Shown here one piece after another: positions 1 to 11,144 of a stretch of DNA of 64,000 bases (its first letter is position 1; every line of letters starts with the position of its first letter). The DNA is from Cladophialophora immunda. Lineage: Eukaryota > Ascomycota > Eurotiomycetes > Chaetothyriales > Herpotrichiellaceae. The notes below the pieces were generated by a model. That model saw nothing but the letters and a program-made list of their open reading frames with translations. It did no database searches and had not been told where the DNA came from. A program made the position numbers and the translations under genes. The stretch spans positions 744,001 through 808,000 of the forward strand of contig NW_015622548.1 in assembly GCF_000835495.1 (NCBI RefSeq). The letters are read 5' to 3'.

Positions 1-669
1 ACTCGCGGTCATTGTCACAATAGAGCGAGTCATCCTCATACAGCGCACAAAGACCCCGTGACTTTTTCTCGCAGATGGACTGCGCAGACGGCAGAGAAGA
101 GCATTTAATCTCGAAAACGGCTCTCGTCGGCGACACGACCTATCATAAACATGATATAAAGTTCCACTCTCCTAGACACTTTCAACCAAAGACGACGGAG
201 TCTCACCAATATCGACTTACATAATATTGCCAGCTCGAGGCACCCAACTTGACGCTAATCTAAAGCAGTGCTCTGAAAGCGACCAGCAGCGAGCAAATCT
301 GAAGCCACAAGGCTGTGGTGTTGGACTCGGAGTCCTCCATTTCCTCCATCGGGGGATCCCATCAGACTCGCTTATCGAACATCGAGTACCGTCTTGTCCC
401 GTAATCAGTCTTGTGGCCCCGAGGAACCCCCATTACCACACGACAAGGACTTCCGAAGAGTGAATTCGCGTGAACATTCACTTCCCTCCCCCGCTGCCTA
501 GCCAACCATGCCAACTGCCTGATACGCAATCTGGCACTTCAGTACTTCCAGACTTGTCTCCGATATCGCAACCCCGGTCCATTCAACATCCTTCTTCTTC
601 TTCATCCAATCCAACAATCTCCACAGAACCCAGCTTTTTCCCCACCAATTATCATTCTTATCCAATACC
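1..669. other. 5' flank of first gene, no gene seen
   Basis: I see no supportable coding region here. The last 200 bases before position 670 are pyrimidine-rich (runs of CTTCTT near 590-605), as is common in fungal promoters and 5' leaders, so this is probably the promoter and leader of the gene at 670. Confidence 0.5.
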
Positions 670-1710
670 ATGGGTCCACGGAGAAGAGGAAAGCGAGTAT
701 CGCTGGATCGACTGTCAGCAATCACCTTCGATGACAGAGCAAGCGTCGACAGCAAGGAGCTAGCCACCCAGACATTCTTCGGAAAGAAGCAAGATGCCCT
801 CGCCCCCGTCCCCTCGCATGTCGCATCTCATACATCTTCTGTCACATGGAAAAGCCAAGCCATCAAGGACAAGGAGGAGTATGAACGAGTCAAACAGCGG
901 GTCCGCCATTTTGCGCCAGAGCATTTCAAGGCCAATGCCAGATCGGATCCAGGAGTCTCAGCAATCTTTCCGCAGAATGTCGGCGAGTGGATGACGCACA
1001 AGAAAGAGATGCTTGCGTTGGCCGAGGCCGAGCAACAGAAGAACTGCGAAATGCTCAAGGATCAGATCGAAGCTCGCCAAAAGATCCCCAAGTCCCAGCG
1101 CAAAATCAAATCCGTCTTTGGCGAGGATGGCAAGATCTTCAACGACGGGCTCAGCCCAGTACTGGGGTTCCCTACCATCTGGTCAGCTGAGTACATCGGA
1201 CAAGTAGCCAAGTGGCCGAGCAATGGGGAGCTGCAATGGAATGGCGACAGTCGGCAGAACCTCCTCGCAAAGACAAAGTGCGGCCGCTTTCTCCCTCCTC
1301 CTCGTGCTCCCGCCAACCCGTTGGCCCCATTCCAAGAGCAGCCCTTTTTGAGGCAGTTGCCCCTTGACGAAGCTGGACCTATCTTCTGCATGGGACCCCG
1401 ACCGGACGATATCTACGTCAACAATGCTGACATGGATAGCGATCCGCAGTTCGAGGTACTTGGCAACTTCTTCTTGGGTACAGAGCTGATGCAGGAAGTT
1501 GGCCAATGGAGGCCCCCTCTGGTGCCAGAATGGCGACAGGAGCAGTTCAGGATGGGAGAAGGAGCAATGATGTTCTACGAAGGAGATGCGTTGGTCGGAA
1601 CACCCGCGATGGGCAGTGAGATGTGGTTCGACGAGAGCATGCAAGCTGAGATGTGGTATGATGAAAGCATGGAGCCAGATACGTGGCAGGAATACCCTGT
1701 GTGGTGGTGA
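670..1710 (+). CDS. Hypothetical protein, 346 aa
   Basis: Single open exon starting in a good fungal context (ACCATGG). I do not recognise a family. The N-terminus is basic (MGPRRRGKR), followed by a charged, probably helical stretch at about residues 70-150 rich in Lys, Glu and Gln, a proline-rich part near 205-225, and an acidic, Met/Trp-rich C-terminus. The C-terminus contains a short imperfect repeat: EMWFDES followed by EMWYDES, ending in Trp-Trp. There is no signal peptide or membrane segment. The charged helix, lack of hydrophobic segments and low-complexity tail suggest a soluble, partly disordered protein. No function is assigned. The chance of an unseen upstream exon is moderate. 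Confidence 0.6.
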   Translation: MGPRRRGKRVSLDRLSAITFDDRASVDSKELATQTFFGKKQDALAPVPSHVASHTSSVTWKSQAIKDKEEYERVKQRVRHFAPEHFKANARSDPGVSAIFPQNVGEWMTHKKEMLALAEAEQQKNCEMLKDQIEARQKIPKSQRKIKSVFGEDGKIFNDGLSPVLGFPTIWSAEYIGQVAKWPSNGELQWNGDSRQNLLAKTKCGRFLPPPRAPANPLAPFQEQPFLRQLPLDEAGPIFCMGPRPDDIYVNNADMDSDPQFEVLGNFFLGTELMQEVGQWRPPLVPEWRQEQFRMGEGAMMFYEGDALVGTPAMGSEMWFDESMQAEMWYDESMEPDTWQEYPVWW

Positions 1711-2607
1711 AGGACATTGGATTGACTGGGCGTTTTGCTTGGAGGAGGTTCAGGATGGTTGGCCGTCTGCAAACAAATGCATACGGTGATTGTTGGTTGT
1801 TATAAGGAACTGCTTCAGGGGAATGCGGCTTGGTTCTTTTTCTCCTTCAGCAGGAGGCATGGGTTTGATTGTTTACAGGTTTCCCCACACAAGGACGCTG
1901 AACAGGATCAGTGACGACTATCACGACGACATGAATTGACGGGGTTTGGGTTTCTTTTTGTCATATGCATTGCGAGCAGCGAGGTTGGAAGCAGGAGGCG
2001 GATGCTGCAAGTTGGCATTGATTGTCCCTCCGAGCTCCAGCTCTCGAGCAGGGCGCAGCATCAGCGTCGCGAGTTGGAAACATCATGGGGGTAAGAAGGA
2101 TTGCATGACAACGCCGCAGAACGATGTCGAGATGGTGAGAGATACATAGCAATACGAAACATCATGAAATCAGAAATTATGTATTGGTGTGCAGGGCCCC
2201 CCTCGGGCCTCGGAGTCGCTACGTGCCTTCAAGCAGGGCGATAGATTGACTGCCTGACTGACACGTCCAGTCGTGTCAGCAACGACTTTTGACTTGTGCA
2301 GTTTGTGTCGCCTCCCTTCTCCAGCCTCCGCCCCCAACCCCAGACGCTATGCATGCACAGGCCCTGCAGAGGGTTTAGCTCTGTATACAAGGATGCGGGT
2401 GCGGAGCCCGTTGCCGACACCCATCAGCGCAGCTTTCTCTCTCCCATCGACCTCGGCAGGATTACGGGTAATGCGGCCGTCAGAGAACTCTGCTCCATCT
2501 CACGCGCAAGATCGCCCTAAGTGTACGAATCGATATATCATGGACGCCTCTCTTAGCTCCCTTGTCGTCCAAGTACGATCTCCTGCTCCAGCAGCACCTC
2601 TCACAGA
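1711..2607. other. Intergenic, no gene seen
   Basis: About 900 bases between two plus-strand genes, holding the 3' end of the first and the promoter of the acyl-CoA synthetase. Short open frames on both strands show no family resemblance and no splice structure. I see nothing else in it. Confidence 0.45.
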
Positions 2608-4559
2608 ATGGGCCGTAAGTCCAGCCTCCAGACCGCTGTGTATGGTTTCCTAACTGACCATGACCGCCAGTTCCCACCGTAGCAGCAGCCATTGCGGGTG
2701 GCCTCGCTACCGCCGCCTACCTCGATGCCAAATTCCTCGTCCGCCATGATCTCAGTTCAGGCACGTTGGCTGCCAACCAGAAGAGCGCAATGGCCTTCAC
2801 CATGGAGAGGTACCAGACGAACAGGATGCTCATGTACCACGTCTTTGAGGAACATGCCACGGGGAAGAACGCAGACAATCTATTCCTCATCTTCGAGAAC
2901 CGATCGTGGACCTACAAGCAGTTCTTCGATGACTTGCACAAGGTGGCCAACTGGTTGATGAAAGATTTGGGCATCAAGCCTCAAGAAATCGTCGCCTTGG
3001 ACGGTGGGAACAGCCCCGAGTATCTCATGCTGTGGTTCGCCGTCGAAGCCATCCATGCCTGTCCCGCCTTCATCAACTGCAACCTGACATCTGGCCCGCT
3101 CACACACTGCGTCAAGCTATGCGACGCACGGTTTCTGATCGCAGACCGCGCCACACAAGATCTCGTACAGCCGTGTGAAGGAGACCTCCAAGCTTCGGGC
3201 ATACAAATAGTCTACTACGACGAACCCTTTTTCGCTTCTCTGACAGACACCACTCGAATCCCCAAATCCCTTCACCAAGGAATCCTGCCCACCGAACTCG
3301 GTGGTCTTATCTACACATCAGGCACAACGGGCATGCCCAAGGGTGTGATTATGCTTCGTGGCCGCGAACTCAACACCGCCCGGAGTATTTCGACGTATCT
3401 CAAGCTCAAGCCCCATAACCGCATGTATACCTGCCTGCCCCTGTACCACGGCGCCGCGCACGGCCTGTGCCTAACGCCCTCGATCTTCGCCGGAGCCACC
3501 GTCGTCCTCAGCCGGAAATTCTCCCACAGGACGTTCTGGCCAGAAGTCCGCGCCTCCAAGGCCGACATCCTCCAGTACGTGGGTGAACTCTGCCGGTATC
3601 TCATAAACGCCCCGCCCAGTCCGCTGGACAGAGAGCACAACGTGAAGATGGCATGGGGGAACGGCATGCGGCCGGACGTTTGGGAAAACTTCCGGCAGCG
3701 CTTCGGAATCGAGACGATCAACGAGCTGTACGCGGCCACGGATGGCCTGGGCGCGTCTTTCAACGCGAACAAGGGCGAGTTTGGCAAGAACGCCATCGCC
3801 ATGCGCGGGCTGTATTGGAAACTCACCAACGGCGCCAATGAGAAGAGAGTCAAGATCGACATCGACACCGAGGAGATCCTGCGCGACGAGAACGGCTTCG
3901 CGATCATCTGCAAAGACGGCGAGCCCGGCGAGGTGGTGCACCGGATGGATCCGGCCACCGCGGACACGGTGTTTGCGGGATACTACAAGAACAAGTCGGC
4001 CAGCAACAAACGCAAGATCCAGGATCTGTTCCAGAAGGGCGATCTGTGGTTCCGCAGCGGCGACATGATGCGCCAGGACCCCGACGGGTGTGTCTACTTC
4101 GTCGACCGGCTGGGTGACACGTTCCGGTGGCGCAGCGAGAACGTGTCAACCAACGAAGTCTCGGACGTGCTGGGCAAATTTCCCCAGATCGCCGAGGCGA
4201 ACGTGTACGGCGTGCAGGTGCCCCACGCGGACGGCCGCGCCGGGTGCGCCGCGATCGTGCCCATCGAGTCCATCACCTCCGCCGACCAGCTCGACCTCGC
4301 CGGCCTGGCGGAGCACCTGCTCTCGACGCTTCCGCGGTACGCCGTGCCCATCTTCCTGCGCGTCGTGCCTCAGCTCGAGTACACGGGCACGATGAAGCTG
4401 CAGAAGGGCCGCCTGCGCGCCGAGGGTGTCGACCTGGACAAGATCGAGGCCGCCCGCCCCGACGACCGCCTGTTCTGGCTCCCCCCCGGCGGCGCCAAGT
4501 ACGAGCCCTTTGGCCGAAAACAGTGGGAGGAGCTGAAAGCCGGCAAGGTCAGGCTGTAG
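2608..4559 (+). CDS. FAT1/FATP-type very-long-chain acyl-CoA synthetase
   Basis: Predicted to activate long or very-long-chain fatty acids to CoA thioesters at a membrane (ER, peroxisome or lipid droplet), possibly coupled to uptake, as in Fat1/FATP proteins. Model: ATG plus 4 nt (2608-2614), a 56-nt intron (2615-2670, donor GTAAGT, branch CTAAC, acceptor CAG), then 2671-4559, giving 631 aa. The splice restores an N-terminal hydrophobic segment (MGLPTVAAAIAGGLATAAYL) that the open frame starting at 2766 lacks, which supports this start. Residues 217-227 are the AMP-binding loop (YTSGTTGMPKG). Residues 481-494 carry the FATP/VLACS signature (DRLGDTFRWRSENV). Length matches the family (620-670 aa). 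The C-terminus ends KVRL, at best a weak peroxisomal PTS1. Distinguishing Fat1 from CefD1-like relatives would need phylogeny. Confidence 0.9.
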
Positions 4560-5633
4560 ACGCTGTGTGCTTGCTACATACGAGTTCATTGTAGATGGCT
4601 ATGTAGATGGTGGAGTGGGATAGATGATGCGCCTGATGGGGCTGGCGACTTATATAGGTAGGCACATGCCTGCTAGAGAGCTAATGATACAGTGCCATCC
4701 TCAACCCCTCCCTACTCTCTCAGAAAGAGTTGAATGGCAGGACACGTCTGGATGATCAAGGGGTGTTCCAAGGAGGGGGAATGCAAAAGGGGAGTTAGAT
4801 CGACACGGCGTAGTTGATCGAGCTACCTCGGTAGGCAAGGCTGCGCTAAGCTGGACTGGGATTCTGATGCACAGCGGATTGTAGCAAGGCACACCATTCT
4901 GTGCTTCGTATCTTGATGCGTGCGAGGTCTATATCATGGTGCTCAATCGCCGTCAACAGAGGCAGTTCTGCCTGTTCGACGTGGTTTCCATTGTCATGTG
5001 CTCCGTCCGAGTCTCTCGCGAGACACATCGACCTCTACTAACTGCAACACCCATACCAATACAGGATATTTTGAACATCAATCAATCCGTTCCTCTGCCT
5101 CTTTGTGCAAAGAAAGCATCAAAGGGTCATCAAGTCCTTTCGTCGAGTCACACAAGTCCGTGGGCTAGACCCCACAGAGCAGTTATGGCACCGGCAGAAT
5201 AGGTGGCTCCTGAACTCAACAGGCCGAGCCAAACCTCTGCGAGATTTCCGTTGCTACCTCTCCGGAACAATGGATAAGCCGCTATTCGTGGATCAGGATC
5301 TCCAAGACAAAGGATCATTCTTCAATCCACCCTCACAAACACCTGAAGCCATTCGGAAAGATCCGATGTCGTACCGTCAAAGCAGATGCTGCAAACCATA
5401 TATCGCCCGCGCTATGCTTGGTTCCATCATTCATGACTTGGGGTATAGAAAGCAGGAAAGACCGTACTTAAGAGTCAGAAAACATCGGTGGAATATACAA
5501 CGTGAGCATTAGCCAAGCAGATGATTGATGACCGGAAGCGAGGTCAAGGCTGCATTGGCTCCGAGGCGTCGAATGGGTTGCACGGAGGTCTCCTGAATAA
5601 AGATGTCGACTGTCAACAGACATGAAGATGATC
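4560..5633. other. Convergent intergenic region, no gene seen
   Basis: Lies between the 3' ends of the acyl-CoA synthetase (plus) and the Rab-GAP (minus). The longest open frame (5105-5512, plus) has unbiased composition, no recognisable motif and no promoter-like lead, so I treat it as chance. Nothing else is visible. Confidence 0.45.
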
Positions 5634-8387
5634 TCATTCGAGGGCTCGTTTCAAGTCGTTCCATTTCTGCTTGAGCGCTTCATGTTCGGCATTGAGCTAT
5701 TGAGCAATGTCAGAAGTCCGTGTTCACCACTAATATCAAGGGGCGAAATGTATTACTCACCTCAGCGTACTTCATCTTTATCTCCACGAGCTCCCGCTCC
5801 ATTTCGGCCATTTGTTCTTCCATATGGCGGTTCTCATTCTGCACCTCGATATTGCGCTGCATGACCTGTTCCGTTCCCGCGCGGAGCCTCTCCTCGACGT
5901 TTGCTGCTTCACTTTCTGCGACCTTTTTCAGCTCGGCGACCTGTCCAGTCAAGCTCTCGTTGCGGTCTTGCAACTCGGTGTTCTCAACTTTTAGCCGCAC
6001 CAACTCATTGGCGATCTCGATGTGTTCTGCGTCAGATTTCTCAGCTCTTTGCTCGAGCGAACGGATCTGGGCGGCTTTGGTTGCACAGTCGGTCTTCAGA
6101 TTTTCCAGCTCGGTCTCGCGTGCTTTCTCGGCCTTTGTAGTTGTCTCCCATTCCTCTCGGTATCGATTGAGCATCTCGGGCGTCAGTTTTACTGCACATG
6201 CGTCTTGGACAAGGAGATCTGCTCGGTAAACCTCAGTGTCAGAGCCGCCAGAGCTGCCGAAGAATCCTGACTCTAGTATCGATTTGGATGAGGGCGCGGC
6301 ATCGATATAAACATCGAAGATCTTTTCTTTGAGGAAGTTTGTGAGGCTCTGCATATCCTGCATTACCAGCAGCGTGGCTACGTTTCGCTGGATGACAGCC
6401 ATTCCAAACTTCAAAATCGCACCCTCGAGCCCTTCGCACAGGACCAAATCATAGACCCGCATGACCAGTTGAAGCGGAAACCGGTATGCAAACATTGTCA
6501 GAAACCACTGTGTTGCATAGAGCTTGGGGGTAACACCTCGGCGATTGAGATGGCAATACAATGCGGGCTCCAAATCCTCTAGTAACCGCTCAAACTGATA
6601 AAGATGTAGATGTAATCCGGGCATATCCTGGATGAAAAGATCGCGGAGTTGGTATTTGTTCATCAATCGAACAAGGAGGCAGAAAGCTTCTTCCTCGGGC
6701 ATCGTGAACAAAAGAGGCATGATGATAAAGTTCAGGCCTTGAGGGTATCCGACGGCGTCATCAAAGAGGGCATATGCGCGGCACACGTGGAATAGTCCAT
6801 CTTGAAGGCCCGCTGCTGCCGCATACTTCGAGTAGCTGGTCCTCGAGCCCATGTCTCGCTTGATCATCTTCTCCAGCTTTGCCAGTGCTGCAGAATCCTC
6901 TTTGGCCTTTTTCGCCCTTTCTGCGGCCAGTTGAGTCTGGAGCCGCGCCGTGCTCATAGGATCTGTTGCTTCCTGGGAAGGCGAAGGAGATGCAACGCCT
7001 ACATTGGAGCTGGTGGCAGGTGTTGAGTGATCAGATCTTATCGACGATCTCGACGATGCTACTGATTCTTTCTCTTTGGCGCTGCCGTTGACATGCCCAT
7101 TCAGTAAAGGAGATTTAGCCATGCCCTCTTTTGTTTCCGAGTGTGGGCCTCGGGACTTGAGATCCCAATAGACGGCTTCCAGATCCTCGTTTTTGCTGCC
7201 TGCTAACACTTGCCATATAACCGGTCTGATGGTCTGTGGGATTCCACCACTGATGGCTTGCGTGAACTCATCAGGACTTGTCCGAGCAACAGCCTGCGGA
7301 CCCTCATTGACAACATTTTGCCAGAAGTCCCAATCAATCGGGGTGCTCGTGTCTGCAGTTGCTGCTGCCACCCCTGCTACTGTTCCGGGAGGCAAATTTG
7401 GATTGGTGGGTAGTGATTCGACCATGGGCGAGGACGGAGACATGACAGGAGTAGACACAACATTTTCATCCTGACCGACACTGCCCGGAGTGGCAATTCC
7501 AACACCCAAACTAGCCGACCGGCCTATAAGTCCTGCTATTGCACCTCCTTCAGATGACTCCGCTCCCTCCAAGCTTGTTATGCCCGCTTCTTCCCGCAGC
7601 CGGAGCATTTTAAATTGTTCGCGGAGCGATGCTCTAGAGGGCTGCTTCTGGCCGCTTGACCCATCTTGAGACTCTTCTAGCGCCTTTAGCGTCAGATCCG
7701 CGTTGCTGCCGAGAGTGGATGCTGATGCTGCCGTATTCCGCCGTGTATCAAGTTGTGATTTCGAGGGTAAAGGAGGAGAACGAGTCTCTTTTGGAGCCGA
7801 TGTTGCTCGGCTCAACCATCCGAAAGGAGTGGTCACTTTGCGGCTAAAGGAGGAGGTCGATTGTGGTTGAGGTGGTTGCGGAGACGGTGCTCGGGCGTCT
7901 GAAGCTTTTCTGGGAGGAGGCGGTCCCCAAGGCACTGATGGTAGGGAGGCAGAAAAGCCTTGGAATCTCGAAGGGCGAGTAGCAGGCTTAGGGGGGACAG
8001 GTTTCTCTGAAGGATCGCCGGCGGTGTCAGTGGAGGGTTCGGGGGGTTTTAACGTCGGTGTTTGCTGGGCGTCGTGGGAATCATCCACCGCGCTTGTATC
8101 ATCAGTAGTTATATCAGGGACCTTCGACTCTGTGCCCCCCGTGCTCTCTCTTTGCTCGCCTTTGGATTGCTCGTGGTCGTTCGAGGTCGGAGGAGGAGCA
8201 TCGGAATCCTTGGGCTCCTGCGGAGGTTGATCCGAGTGGGAAGAATTCCGCTTTGAATCATTGTTGACATCGTTGGCATCCTCAAATTTCTATGGGTTAT
8301 CAGAAGAGATCCTTCATCTCAACGCAGAGGTGGGAAAGCCCAATGCCTTACCTCGTCATTGTCCGGGTTGTCTGCACTGTTCGCCAT
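5634..8387 (-). CDS. Rab GTPase-activating protein, TBC domain (Gyp5-like)
   Basis: Accelerates GTP hydrolysis on Rab proteins (Gyp5 acts on Ypt1/Sec4 in ER-Golgi and polarised secretion). Three exons: 8387-8352 (ATG GCG AAC...), 8289-5761 and 5696-5634, with introns of 62 and 64 nt (GTAAGG...TAG and GTGAGT...TAG). Both junctions keep frame, giving 875 aa, close to yeast Gyp5 (894). Residues 1-330 are Pro/Ser-rich and probably disordered. The TBC domain spans about 360-649, with arginine-finger motif IKRDMGSR (Arg495) and glutamine-finger motif GYPQG (Gln529). A disordered insert of about 90 residues (392-484) splits the domain ahead of the arginine finger. Residues 720-870 form a long heptad coiled coil. 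The last exon (20 aa) extends the coil, which supports the 3' intron. The neighbour Bet4 prenylates Rabs, the substrates of this protein. Confidence 0.9.
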
Positions 8388-9390
8388 GTTGATCTGCCTT
8401 CAGGAGCCACTCGGCATGCTCATATCATCTTTTACCGCAGGATGTCCGATATCTTCAGGAGTTGGTACTCGTGGTCTATTGCCTGGAGGTGGTGGGAGTG
8501 TGTGTCGAGGGTTGGGGCGCGTTGTTCTTGCAGGCGATGAGGGATAGTCGAGAAAGATCAGGTGCGGAATTTCAAACGAGGGTCAGATGTCACCGCAGTC
8601 GGTCAGCAACCCAGAGGAGGGCAGTGCTTGGTGATATTGACGGACGATGAAGCCAGGGAATCAAGGAACCTGCCGATCCTGGACGTCTGGCCTTTGATGC
8701 TTGCAGGTTCAATAGAGGCAGTCGAGCGAATTAAATGACCGTATGACCACTTTTTCTTGGGTGACGCGGAGAGCTGCAACTTTTCAGGTCTGTAAACAGT
8801 TGATAGCGGAAAGAGGGATCGACAAGACGCCGCAGACCTCGTGGTCAGGACAATCAGGATTCAAGGTCTATTGCTGGGGAGGAAGTCAGGGTGAAGCCCG
8901 AATGAGTCTATCGAGAGGAAAACTGTCTTTTTCTCTTTTCTGGTATCCGATACTGTCATCCGCAGTTTGTACCACATCACGATCCTGCGGTGCTCGATTC
9001 CCATGCCCTCCTTGAGCCCATCTGTGCCCACTGCCCACACAGCCATGGACGCCATGTCAGGTCCAGGGGCCAGAAGGCGTGTTTAGCATCAAGCATTTAA
9101 CCTAGTGAGCCCCATTTCCTCGCATGTCCGTTGCCTTGCCCCTTTGATCAAGCCCCATCACGCCGTTGTTTGGCTGTGCCATAAAGGGGGCTTGCAGCCT
9201 GCAAAGTCCTTGCGGCTCCCGATGCAATGGGGCTTGTTTCACCTGTACCAGGGACTCGTCACCCGCATAGCTTTGGAGTCATTAACCTTTACAAAGGACG
9301 AGTTACGCACCACTGACGGGTCTTCCTTCTCCCATATCATATTGTAGATTCGACTTCAGTTGGTACCAGCTTGTCAGGGGCCTCATCACT
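8388..9390. other. Intergenic, promoter of the Rab-GAP gene
   Basis: About 1 kb upstream of the Gyp5-like start and downstream of the bet4 stop (both minus strand). No coding frame with support on either strand; nothing repetitive is visible. Confidence 0.45.
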
Positions 9391-10652
9391 TCAACGCCGC
9401 CTTTGTTGCTTGCCAAGCTGCTGCTCCATATCAATCCACCTGCCTCTCCTGAGAGGATCGAGGCTCTTGAGGTTGGCCAACCACTGGGCCACCTTTTCTC
9501 GGTCCTCGTCTTCTAATCCGGTCTTTAGTTTGCTTTCCAGCATTGTACACTCGATCAACGCTTGGTATGGCCACTTGCAATCCTGGGCGTCCTCCAGAAC
9601 TTCTTCAATGTACTCCCGCTCCGATGCGATGTATTCCAGCCGCTGCTCATCCGAGAGGTTCGGTGCCATACTCCGCAACGATTGTTCAATATCAAAGGTG
9701 CACATCAGATTCTGGTGATAGAACCAAAGCGATTGGTCGTAGGGGTCAAATAGAGCCTTGTGTATCAGTTCGAGTTCTATGATGATCAGCATCCGTTGAC
9801 AACCTCGTCAATCGAAGCACTTGCCTTCGTCCAGCATCTTTCGTCTTTCATCATCTGTGGCCTTCTCCTCGTCCAAGATTTTGAGGATGAGCTTCGTCCG
9901 GTTGTGCCAGGCTGAGAAGTTCGACAGATTGGTTCCTATCATCTTCTTGGTATATTCCAACTCCTGTCTCGCCATACTTTGTCCCCGTAAAGCTGGGCTC
10001 TCGAGGCTATCCACCACTGTTCGTCGATAGCCCCAACCGTGGAAGTTTCGGCTATCCCGACTGAGCATCTTGCCTACCAATACAAGCTCCTCCTCCCATA
10101 TCCCTCGCGCTTTCGGAGAGGGGAGCAGAGCCGTAGACTGCTCGAGGAGCCACAATCTATGGTTCCATATCCAGTAGCACTTCGGGAATTTGAGAAGTAG
10201 AGGAAACAAAAATTGCAAGTCCAGCTGGATGATATCCAGCACCTGGCTGACTCGAGTCTCTTCGTCCATTTGACCGCAGGCGGTCTGTCTTGCAAGATCC
10301 TCGAATTCGCTGACATAGACGCGGCGGCGATGATTCCAGATGGTATAGTACTCCGGATTCCTCTTAAGCAACTGGGCTGTTTGTTGGAGCAATGCAGGGG
10401 TAAATTCGCTGGCAGAAACCTGCTCGCAATTAATATCAGCACCTTCATCTCTGATCAGTTCGAGGCTGGACGAGAGACCTTAGCATTAACTTCTTCAACA
10501 AGCTCTTGATATTGAGTGATTTCTTGCAACTCCTTCTGCCGTGCCTCTACCGTCCGTTCCTCGCGCGTGGCGGTGCGAGGCACGCCATGCTAGCGACTGG
10601 GTCAACTCGGAGAATTTGTGACTGCGGACTTTTTGTGCCTTACACTTGCCAT
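9391..10652 (-). CDS. bet4: Rab geranylgeranyltransferase alpha subunit
   Basis: With the beta subunit Bet2 and Rab escort protein, adds geranylgeranyl groups to C-terminal cysteines of Rab GTPases. Four exons: 10652-10644 (encoding MAS), 10589-10479, 10419-9825 and 9776-9391, giving 366 aa. The first junction yields MASHGVPRTATREERT, typical of fungal Bet4 N-termini. Intron 2 removes an in-frame stop. Intron 3 (9777-9824, 48 nt) has donor GCAAGT, a GC-AG intron; only this donor keeps frame into the repeat that follows. Five prenyltransferase-alpha repeats are visible: YYTIWNHRR, CYWIWNHRLW, NFHGWGYRR, NFSAWHNRT and SLWFYHQNL. Length fits fungal Bet4 (about 330-380 aa); no leucine-rich extension of the mammalian type is present. 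It lies in tandem with the Rab-GAP gene. Confidence 0.92.
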
Positions 10653-11144
10653 GGCTGAGAATAAGGTCGATTTAGGAGGCAGTATCTCTCAGATGCGGTT
10701 TGCGGAAGGTATGGTGATGATGGATGTGGCAAGGTGAAAGAACGATGGAGGTGAGAGTCCAACGACGCCTTTGCCGACACCAATTCCAGGCAACAAACTT
10801 AACCACCTATTATCTCGTACTTCAACCACCAAGCATCCATACCAACCCACACGGTTACAGACAAGTGATGGCTTGTCACTAACATAGATACAGGTACTTG
10901 GCGTATCACTCACGCTACACTCGATCCCGCCTTCGCTCTCCCTGCTACTTGCGGGTTGACGGGCTGGGAGGAGGCTCAATTGCATCCGCATGATGCCTGG
11001 GGATCTACTTTGCGCTTCAACTCCTTGAGCAAAAAAGCCAGAAGTCCTTCTTCCGGCTATTCCATTATTCTGATAAATCGTCCCCGACTACCGTCCCAAG
11101 TGCTCGGCGTCAAAGGTGCTCCTGGCCACCTAGCACTCCTCCAA
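10653..11144. promoter_or_regulatory. Divergent intergenic region bet4 / AMA1-like
   Basis: About 490 bases separate the two divergent starts, so a shared bidirectional promoter is likely. The bet4 start lies in the palindrome CCATGG (10649-10654), which also creates a plus-strand ATG at 10651. A 58-nt exon from that ATG (10651-10708), a GTATGG...CAG intron (10709-10893) and the frame 10894-11378 would join in phase with the AMA1-like gene. The stretch is open in that frame from 10894, so an N-terminal extension cannot be excluded, but two genes starting on the same bases is improbable. Confidence 0.4.
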
